DNA of 64,000 nucleotides from Cryptomeria japonica (lineage: Eukaryota; Streptophyta; Pinopsida; Cupressales; Cupressaceae): the NCBI RefSeq assembly GCF_030272615.1, contig NC_081407.1, positions 102,591,897-102,655,896 of the forward strand. Direction: 5' to 3'. A program made the position numbers and the translations under genes. Below the pieces are notes generated by a model that worked only from the letters and a program-made list of their open reading frames with translations, had not been told where the DNA came from and searched no databases. This document shows positions 55,616 through 64,000 of the stretch, piece by piece (position 1 is the first letter of the stretch; every line of letters starts with the position of its first letter).

Positions 55616-58600
55616 ATGAAATACAAGTTTCATAGCCCCGATTATGCTCCCATTCTCAAATGTACACTTTCAGATATTGGAGATACCAAGTTGGGAAATG
55701 TGAGTCTTTCAGATTTTTGGAAATCAATGGAAAGGAAAGATAAGACTTTGACAACCTAGAGGTTATTAGACAGTGGATTAGCTCACGCAACAAGATACCA
55801 CACATCAGTGCAATGTCTGAAATTAGTTTTCAAATGCATGAAAGCATTTAATCTGGATACAAAAGAGATTAGGACAGCAGAAGGTAATGTGGCCGCTAAA
55901 CTTGATCCAGTCTCTATTGCCATAATTTTCAAATTGCCTTTCAGAGACCAATTCACAGAGGTAGACAGGGAATATGCAGATAATTACTTTATCAATAATG
56001 AAACCTAATGTTTGAATAATATAGCCAGAAAGTGGTTAGCAAAACCAACGAAAGGAAAAACACAGCTTCCTAAAATAATTCACAAGTCTCTGCTGATGGA
56101 GGACATCACTAATATGGTTATTTTCTTGAACTGGGTCACAAGAAATGAGGACTCAAATGACTTGGAAGGGTGGATGTTCTTGTTTATCAATATCATTTGT
56201 GAGGGCATACAGTTTATTAAATGGGCAGAGATTATCAACACTAATCTTTGTGATCAGCTACTCAAACTAAAGAACAATTATAATTTCTTTATGACATCAT
56301 ACCTCTTTTATGCCATTGCTGGGATGAAGAAATGACCAAGATTGAATGTTGAAGGCATTTATGATGATGAAACTCATATTTACAATTATTATCCGCAGCT
56401 ACAGTTGGAGGAAATCTATCATCACTTTAGGCGGGTTAATGATGCTTTAACTATGTTAACAGTAAGAGAACTACAGGGTAATATTGGACTCAGAATATCC
56501 TCAAAAGCGATAGCATTGATTCAGAAATATGGTAGTTACATAGTTTCTGAAGTTCACATACATTCAAATAGGAGGTTATGATGGTTGCCCTCTCATGTTG
56601 TCGAGGTTTGTTGACGATAAGTTGATCCTCATTGAGTTATGCCGACAGATTGCACAAGTCAACAAAATTTGTCGGAATAAAAGAAAAAGTATCATTTCTT
56701 TTCCCATTGGACTTGGTTATTATAGTTGTGAGAGCTATTTAGATGCTCAAAGTATCGAGAGGTCTATAGCAAAGATTCACCTGTATCCTTATAAAATGAG
56801 GTTTCCCTTTGATAGCAAAGGATATGCTACAAGAGAGTTAGAGCTTGGTGCCGGATTTGAACACTTTCCTGATATAAAAGATTTTTGGAAAGATTGTGAA
56901 GATGATTTTGAAGTGCGAAAAAGGGACTGGATGAGATTTTCTATCAAACAGGTAATTGACTATAGAATTGAAATAAATGTGAATGGCATTGAGGATGATG
57001 AATTTGATTTGATTGATGGTTTTTACTTTGAAAGGATTCAACTTCTTCCACTTCCACCTATCAATTGGTCAATTTCAGAAATAAGAAGTATTCAAGAAAG
57101 ATCAACTTATGTGGTTCGAAGGATGCTTGAATGGGTTAAAGGTAAGAGGAATGAGGCTACGACAACTAGACCCTCATATAAAGCTATTTCCTCTAGAGAT
57201 AGAAGTGGAGAACAAGGAAGTTCTTCCATCCTACCTAATTCTCAATGATCAAACCCACCGATGAGTCTACACCAAAATACTTCCAAAGGAGGTGATGAAG
57301 GAGAAGATCCAGAAAAAGGGAAGGATCTTGAAAAGGTATGTGAAGTCAGCTTTGTCATTAAGAAAAAGAGATCAAAGACAAAAGGAAAGACAGTGAATCT
57401 TGTCCAGGAGCTTGAAGATGAATTAGAAAGTGTTTCACCTCAACACCCTCCCAATGTTCAAAGTCAGCAATTTCCTTCCATCTCACCATCTATCATTATT
57501 TCATCACCCCAACATGATGATTTTGTCATTCATGAGGAAGCTGAAATGAATGATGCTCATGCTGAAATTCAATCTTTGCTCTTCCCAAATAATTTAACGT
57601 CTTTAACCTCTACATATGTGAACAATCAAGAGCCATTGCCATCATCTTCATCATTCTAGTTACAGCAAATTTTGCAGAATAAGAAGAGGATTGTTCAGCT
57701 GATAGCTCCTAGTTTTGATGCAGCTGCAAATGTACTTCATAGGACAGCCAAACTGAAGAAAGCCAAAGTTGCATCCAGATTGGGAATTAATCCATCATTA
57801 GTAAATTTATGTGTTGAAGTAGCTCAGTCCATTGTTGAAAAAGATGTAACTGAAGCTAATGAGGCAGATTTTAGCATGACATGGGTGGATTTAGGTCCTA
57901 CAACGCATGAGGGAGTTGTCCATAATTTTCAAATTTTAGCAGCTATTCTTATTGACAAAGCAAATAAATATAAAGAAACAAAGGATCAACTAAAGCAACA
58001 AATAGAGGTTCTTTCATCCTATATCAAATCTATTGTGGATTCTTCAAATACACAATTGGAGTCAACCTCAACTTTGACATTAGCGCACACCGAAGGAATT
58101 ATTGAAAAGAAGGGGATGGAAGATATACACAAATGCAAGAAACAAAGTAGGATGTTAGGAGAATGGATTGATCAAATGAAGTCAGAAACATTAGACTTCA
58201 TTAAGAAGGCCAAGGATGTTCATATGAAGTTGGATGCACAGGAATAGGAAATTGCAACAGAGTTGAAGAATGCCAAAGAACAAGAAATTGCAATAGAGTT
58301 GAAGAACGCCAAGGAACAAGAAATGTCTTGGCAGGATACTTTGAAAGAATTCCAAAGGATAGAAAAAACATATATGAATGTACTCATTGCTGAAAAGGTC
58401 TTCTCTCATAAAGAAGAAAATCAATCCAGTACATGGTGCAAGAGTATAAGTTGGAAATTGGAGAATATCAAGCAATGCTTGGATGAGTATCAAAAACTCT
58501 TGATAGCTTGTGAACAAACAAAGATGAAGATAATAGAAGATACAATGAGTATCATTGGTGATGTATCAGTAAAAGAGAAATTTCAGCAAATGGATAGTTA

Positions 58601-58791
58601 ACTGCTCTTAAGAAAGTTACATGACAGAATTAATACTGAATTAGAAGATGTATAGGTGTTAGACGCAAATAGAATGAAGAGACTCGGTGTCATTTCAGTT
58701 GCCTTAGATGCTTGCGACATGCCTTCATATTATCAGGATTTGGTTAACATTCAAGATGACCAAGCTACTACCAAATTAAAAATAGGTAATG
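55616..58791 (+). pseudogene. ORF G: large pol-less transposon protein, about 1058 codons, decayed
   Basis: From the ATG at 55616 (MKYKFHSPDYAP) one reading frame can be followed for 3.2 kb with one frameshift near 56550 and about eight nonsense codons (e.g. 55757, 56006, 56333, 57246, 57657, 58244, 58600). The N-terminal region has LKLVFKCMKAFN, KLDPVSIAIIFKLPF, LEGWMFLFINIICEG and FMTSYLFYAIAG, in layout like the N-terminal domain of C/D ORF2. The middle carries KKKRSKTKGK and a Pro/Ser-rich stretch. Residues ~760-1000 are a coiled coil with a duplicated 12-residue unit. There is no zinc knuckle, protease or pol motif. The frame is cut at 58791 by LTR H. Probably the ORF2-type protein of another retroelement family; direct homology to C/D is not proven. 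Confidence 0.55.
58248..58319 (+). repeat. 36-bp tandem duplication in ORF G
   Basis: Two adjacent 36-bp units (58248-58283, 58284-58319) encode E-I-A-(T/I)-E-L-K-N-A-K-E-Q twice, differing at a few bases. The unit keeps the frame and extends the coiled coil. Confidence 0.9.
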
Positions 58792-59806
58792 TGTGAAGAG
58801 GAGAAAACAGATTTGAAAGGTAAGTGCCCCTTGATAATGCTCCACTTGATGTGCTCCTTTGATTGTTTGATGTGGATGGCTCTCCAATATTGTGCACAAA
58901 TGATAAGGATGAATGATAAGGATGAGATGATCAAGTTGCCAAGATGATTTCCTGGGCTCAAAAGGGCAGCATAAGCTTACTGGATTTCAAGATGTTTTGA
59001 ATGAAGGGATGGAACCCTATTTTATAGGAAGAGGAGAGGAAAATGGATGGCTAGGATGAATTCGAGATGAAGGGCTAAGATTTACTTGTGAGGTCACACA
59101 AGGTCCAAGAGAGGGTGTGGAGACCAAGAAATATGCCTTAAAGGCATTTCGTATCTCCACACTCTACAAGATGCATTGGAGGAATTAAAAATTCTCCAAA
59201 AATGGATATTATGGGGATTAGAAGAATAAAAAGGAATTAAAAATTCCTTGGGAGAGGGAAATGCCTAGAGGAATGTGAGATTTCAAAAATCTTACATTCA
59301 TCTAGAAAAAGAGCATTTAAATCTAGTGGCTGGATGAAAGGACAAAGAGTTGACTTTGTGGCTAATCATGATGATTAGCCATTAACGACTCATTAGGAGG
59401 GGAATTAGAGGAAATGTTAGGTGGTATTTATATTTGTAGGAGAATTTGACTAGGAGAGAGAATGAGTAGAGGGAATAAAAAATTAGAAGAATAATGTTAA
59501 GTGAGTTTAGGGAGTTTCTAGAAGAATTTATTAGGTTAATGATGAATTAAGAAGATGATTTGTAGGAATCATGTAGGTTAATTAATTAATTGAAATTAAT
59601 TAGCTAAGAGGAAGATTTGTGAGGATTTGATTTTTTAGAAGAATAAAGAAAGGGATTGATTTATTAAATAAATCAATCATATGCTATAGTGACAATATTA
59701 ATTATATTTAATTAATATTGAGAAGAATTTTAATTAACATAATTAATTAATTAATTATATGAGGAATTAAAAATAATTAAAATAATTATTTTTAAGTGTC
59801 TACGTT
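58792..59806 (-). repeat. Element H 3' LTR (Ty3/gypsy, minus strand)
   Basis: In minus orientation the LTR starts at about 59806 (TAGACACTTAAAAATAATT, preceded by the purine tract TTCAAAGAGGGGCAAAAC) and ends near 58792 with ...CTCCTCTTCACA. A TATA box, TATAAATA on the minus strand, is at plus 59427-59434, about 375 bp into the LTR. The low end is set where ORF G coding stops and a TG (plus strand) occurs; it may be off by a few bases. The partner LTR is outside the window, so the target duplication (candidate TAATG, 58787-58791) cannot be checked. Confidence 0.55.
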
Positions 59807-61726
59807 TTGCCCCTCTTTGAAGCGAGGTGTGATGACGCATTGATTCAAAGAATAATCTTGTTTTGATGTTTATATTGGTTTGATAGGATGCCCCGGCTCT
59901 TGATTTATAGATTATGGTATGGTGATGCCCCCTCAGGAGATCAATTGAGGTATTTGATCTTTGGAGTTTTGTGAAATTGATATCCTGATAGATTTGATTT
60001 GATCCGATTGATAAGATCTAGATTCAGTCTGGTTTCAAGAAGAATTCATCCTGTATAAGACAAAGATGATCAAAGTGTCTGGTTTCAGGAAGGATTCATC
60101 CTATATAAGACATGATTGATCACAACGTTTGGTTTCAGAAAGGATTCATCCTGTATAAGACATGATAAGAGCGTCTAGTTTCAGGAAGGATTCATCCTGT
60201 ATAAGACATGATCGATCACAACGTCTGGTTTTAGGAAGGATTCATCCTATATAAGACATGATCGATCACAACGAACGTCTGGTTTTAGGAAGGATTCATC
60301 CTATATAAGACATGATAAGAGTGTCTGGTTTTAGGAAGGATTCATCCTGTATAAGACATGATCAGCTAGTCTAGTTTCAGGAAGGATTCATCTTATATAA
60401 GACATGATTAGATCACAACATCTGGTTTCAGAAAGGATTCATCCTATATAAGACATGATCAGATCACAACGTCTGGTTTCAGGAAGGATTCACCCTGTAT
60501 AAGACATGGTCAGATCACAACGTCTGGTTTCAGGAAGGATACATCTTGTATAAGACATGATCAATCACAATGTCTGGTTTTAGGAAGGATTCATCCTGTA
60601 TAAGACATGATCAGAATCAGAATTGATTATGTGAGGAAAAAAAAGAAAAATAGAGGAAGAAAAATTAGGGTGGAAGGGATAAATGAGGAAGATATATGAA
60701 ATAATCGTGAGGTATTTGGAAAGAAGAATAAGAGATGCGAGACCGCGAAGGAAAATGGGGGCAATTGAGAACTCCATGGGATTATTGAGTTTAGGATTTG
60801 ATGGAATGATGGTGATATTTTGTGCATAATAAATGTGGAGAGCCAACCTATTTTGATGTTGCCCTGAGTGACTTGCACCACTACTTATAGAAATCAAGAT
60901 GCCATGAGAAACCCAGGGCGTGGACTGACTCTGCAGACAAACAGGAATTTCTTGCACACAACAATGCAAGTGTTAAGAAACACTAATACAAAGTTGTGGG
61001 TTCATGCAAGGAAACCCTCAAACACACCGATACCTCTTGTACATGAGAAGGTAAGTGTTGATAAACACTAGTACCAGGTCACTGGTTTATACAAGAAGGA
61101 TCCAAAACATGCCATACTATGAAATATGCCCCAGTATGCACCTATCATAACATACCTGGATATGGAAGAACCCAGGCAGTCGTAAATAGTGGCAGTTGTA
61201 GGGCAAAAGATGCAAGCCTATATGAAAAGATCTAACAAAATCTACCAAGTCTCTTCCTTGCGACCAAATGATACCTCTTGCCAAGAGTAGAACTAGGATG
61301 GACTTGGGATTGTTTCTCAAGACTTCTTGAAGCTTATACAGAGGCATAAAAGCTCAGTTTCACTGGGACATTTGTTGTTCATGACTTAGGCAAAGACTCA
61401 TCATCATACGCATGTTTTATTGGGAGGCAGAAAAGAAGGAATGTTGTGCATGGGTGGGCTAGATGGTAGATGATTTGTAGTATCGAGATGATAGACAATG
61501 GATCTGGTTATTTACCTTGGCGCCTACACAGAGGTTTTCACCAAGATACTTGCCCATAGCACCATGAATTGTTTTCTTTCTTTTTCTTTCTTTTTTCTTT
61601 TTTTTCTTAATTTTTTTGTATCATAAGGTGCCTATTTGCCAGGTTTGCACCAAAGTGACAATTTTTTCAAGATCTTTTTTTTTCATTTTTTTTAAATTTT
61701 TTTGACAATTTAAGACTTTCTGAGGA
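59807..61726 (-). other. Element H 3' untranslated region
   Basis: About 1.9 kb between the integrase stop and the LTR, non-coding, holding the minisatellite at 60027-60613. The stretch next to the LTR (minus: CACACCTCGCTTCAAAGAGG, then GGCAAAAC) serves as a polypurine tract. T-rich runs occur at 61572-61690 on the plus strand. Confidence 0.6.
60027..60613. repeat. Minisatellite, about 12 units of 43-54 bp
   Basis: Twelve successive units contain GTCTGGTTT(C/T)AGGAAGG followed by ATTCATCCTGTATAAGACAT and a variable linker of GATC-rich sequence (GATCGATCACAAC, GATAAGAGC and others). Each unit contains the short dyad AGGATTCATCCT. Unit length varies through the linker. It lies between pol and the 3' LTR of element H. 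Confidence 0.95.
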
Positions 61727-64000
61727 CTAAGCATAAAACCTTTTGAGGTGCATGATATTCATCGGATCATCCAAAGGATTTCCTTCAGGAGCAGCCAACT
61801 GATAAGCTCCTAATCCATACTTCATTGTGATTACATATGGTCCAAGCCAATTAGGCTCGAACTTGCCTTTCTTTTCTCTTTCTTGTAGATTTTTCTGATT
61901 CTCCATGAGGACAAGATCACCAACTTGGAATTCTTGGGTTCTGACTTTTTTATGATAACTCATGCGCAGATGGTTTTGATATACCCGGAGATGATTCAAG
62001 GCCTTGAGGTGCCTTTCATCTAACAATTCTAGCTCTTGTAAGTGGGCAATTCTGTATTCTTCCTCTGGTAGGATGTTTTGCAGTGATACCCTTAGAGAGG
62101 GGATCTCGATCTCAAGGGGAAGGATAGCTTCGGAACCAAATACTAGGGAATAAGGAGTGGCACCTATGGGGGTGTGGATGGAGGTGCGATAGGCCCACAA
62201 TGCAGGATGGATTTGGAGGTGCCAATCACGACCCACTTCATTGACTGTCTTTTTGAGGATTTTTATTAGGGTTTTATTAGAAGCCTCAGCTTGGCCATTG
62301 CCTTGGGGATAATATGGAGTGGAGAAGCAGTGTTGGATGTTGAATTTTTGGTTGAGTTCTTTGACATCTTGGTTTTTAAATTGTTTACCATTATTTGTGA
62401 TGATAACTTTTAGGATGCCATATCGGCAGATTAGGTAGTTCAAGATGAATTTGGATATTTGCTTGCCAGTGGTGAAAGTAATAGGGATAGCCTCTACCCA
62501 CTTGGTGAAGTATTCGGTGGCGGTGATAATGAATTTATGTCCATTGGAAGATGAAGGGTGGATTTTCCCAATGAGATCAAGCCCCCATTGCAAGAAGGGC
62601 CATGGTGTAATGAATGGTTGCAATTTTTGTGATGGTGCATGAATATTGTCGCCATGTTGCTGGCAAGGGATGCATTTCTTCACATAGTTGTATGCATCTT
62701 CTTCCATTTTAGACCAATAGTATCCCATTCTCAAAAGTTTTTTAGCCAATGTGAGTCCACTTGAGTGTGCCCCACAGATGCCCTCATGTACTTCACGTAA
62801 TGCCCATTCGGCTTCTTGTTTATCTAAACACCTTAGGAGGGAACCATCAAAATGCCTTTTGAACAAGGTGTCTGCAAGGATGGTGTAACGGGCACATCGG
62901 TAGATGAAAGTTTGTTGTTGGGTTTTGGTGAGATGTGGGGGAATGGTGTTGTCTTTGAAGAAAGCGAAGGTTTCTTGATACCAAGGGGACTCGGGACCAA
63001 CGAGAACACACACCATTTCAGACTCTGGTAGGTCATATGCTGGTATAAACAATTTCTTGACCAAGAACTCGCACTTCTAACTGTGTGCTGGTATTTGAAG
63101 GAGGGAGCCAATGGTGGCCATTGCATCTACAGCCCTATTGTTTGTTCGTGGGATTTGATCAAACTTGATTGCCGTGAAATGTTGCTTAAGATCTTCAACC
63201 ATGGTATGGTAGGGAAGGAGTTTATCATCTTTTGTCTAGTATTCATCATTGACTTGTTTTATGATGAGCTAGGAATCACCATAAACTTGTAATTCTTTTA
63301 TTTTCTAGTGGATAGCCAAGCGTAAACCTGTGATGAGGGCCTCGTATTCTGCTATGTTATTAGTACATGCAAAGGCTATCTTGTATGATTTTGGGATGCC
63401 ATCTCCTTGAGGTGTGACTAATAATATTCCTGCCCCAGATCCATTTTGAGTGTAGGAGCCATCAAAATACAATTTCCATGTGGAGGATCTGGTAACAGTC
63501 ATAATGAACTCATTTGGTAATTCTGTGAGAAGAGGATGGTCGCCTGGAAGTGGAGCTTCAGCCAACTGATCTGCAATGACTTGTCCCTTGATTGCCTTTC
63601 TGTCCACATATTCAATGTCAAACTCGCTTAAGAGCATGACCCATTTGGCGGTTCTACTAGTGAGAGTAGCTTTGGACAAGAGATATTTAAGTGGATCAAT
63701 TTTAGCAATTAATTTTGTCTTATTATTTAGCATATAGTGTCGTAGTTTCTGTGTGTTGAACACTAATGCCAAACATGCTCTTTCAATGGGGGTGTAATTG
63801 AGTTCATATCCTACCAACGTCTGACTGATGTAGTAAATGGTGTGTTCCTTCCCTTGATCATCTATTTGTAATGCCCCCAATGCCACTGTAGTAGCACATA
63901 TGTACAAAATGAGGGGTTTTCCAGGGGTAGGTGGCATCAAAACTGGAGGTGATGTTAGATATTCTTTTAATTTTTCAAAGGCCTTTTGACAGAGGCAATC
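61727..64000 (-). pseudogene. Element H pol, C-terminal half: RNase H, second RNase H, integrase (Tat-like Ty3/gypsy)
   Basis: One minus-strand frame runs from the window edge to the stop at 61727 with three nonsense codons (near 63303, 63268 and 63077) and no frameshift. In order: end of reverse transcriptase (AFEKLKEYLTSPPVL), RNase H (YYISQTLVGYELNYTPIERA ... KLRHYM ... KAIKGQVIADQLAE), a second, archaeal-type RNase H (WKLYFDGSYTQNGSGAGILL ... NNIAEYEALITGLRLA ... VYGDS) and integrase. Integrase shows the zinc finger (H-x-GAH ... CIPCQQHG), WGLDLIGKI, IITNNGKQF (second catalytic Asp changed to Asn) and GQAEASNKTL, ending YQLAAPEG ... MNIMHLKRFYA. The double RNase H is characteristic of the Tat/Ogre branch. 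The rest of the element lies beyond the window. Confidence 0.85.

Noticed and set aside
60027-60613. CRISPR-like array (12 regular repeats)
   Set aside because: The linkers are variants of one sequence, not unique spacers; the setting is a plant gypsy element, so it is a minisatellite.
62445-63292. Plus-strand frames of 65-69 codons
   Set aside because: Antisense to the integrase and RNase H coding of element H.

Overview
The window looks like an intergenic block of a large, repeat-dominated seed-plant nuclear genome, most likely a gymnosperm (a conifer). The grounds are strong A+T richness, no intact host gene in 64 kb, and wall-to-wall old retroelements: Ty1/copia, Ty3/gypsy, plant L1-type LINEs and MITEs, with Met-initiator tRNA primer sites and polypurine tracts of plant type. 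The conifer assignment is inference; species and family cannot be read from the sequence.

Layout. 1-1766: tail of a copia-like element with its 3' LTR. 2.35-7.06 kb: a (TA)37 run and two decayed LINE reverse transcriptases. 7.08-9.39 kb: a Ty3/gypsy remnant (zinc knuckle, protease) with a 3' LTR. 9.4-18.97 kb: mostly non-coding, with a large inverted repeat (12.9-14.3 kb), two MITEs (14422-14858, 17502-17905) and a decayed minus-strand transposon ORF. 18973-30539: elements A and B sit head-to-tail at one target pentamer, TCATG, present three times. A encodes two non-pol ORFs and has lost the start of its 3' LTR. B is a full-length copia gag-pol element whose single 1393-codon frame is broken only by nonsense codons. 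31192-51338: one minus-strand solo LTR (F) is split by two insertions, C (31995-38568) and D (39039-50920, minus strand). D's 5' LTR carries a 3.9-kb putative solo LTR, E. F itself lies inside a minus-strand LINE (51.3-53.2 kb and about 30.9-31.2 kb). 54.1-55.1 kb: three quasi-palindromes and a decayed pentatricopeptide-repeat (PPR) gene, the only host-gene relic. 55.6-58.8 kb: another large pol-less transposon ORF (G), cut by the LTR of a minus-strand Tat-like Ty3/gypsy element (H, 58792 to beyond 64000) with a 12-copy minisatellite in its 3' untranslated region.

The most interesting biology is the group formed by A, C and D. These LTR elements have proper LTRs, primer sites, polypurine tracts and 5-bp target duplications but no protease, integrase or reverse transcriptase. 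They carry two conserved ORFs instead: ORF1, a coiled-coil protein with four or five CCHC zinc knuckles, and ORF2, a protein of about 1070-1120 residues with a conserved N-terminal helical domain, a basic low-complexity middle and a C-terminal coiled coil. They share primer site, duplicated polypurine tract and U5 motifs with autonomous copia element B, which suggests copia-type machinery mobilises them in trans. All boundaries and homologies were read by eye; no database or alignment program was used.
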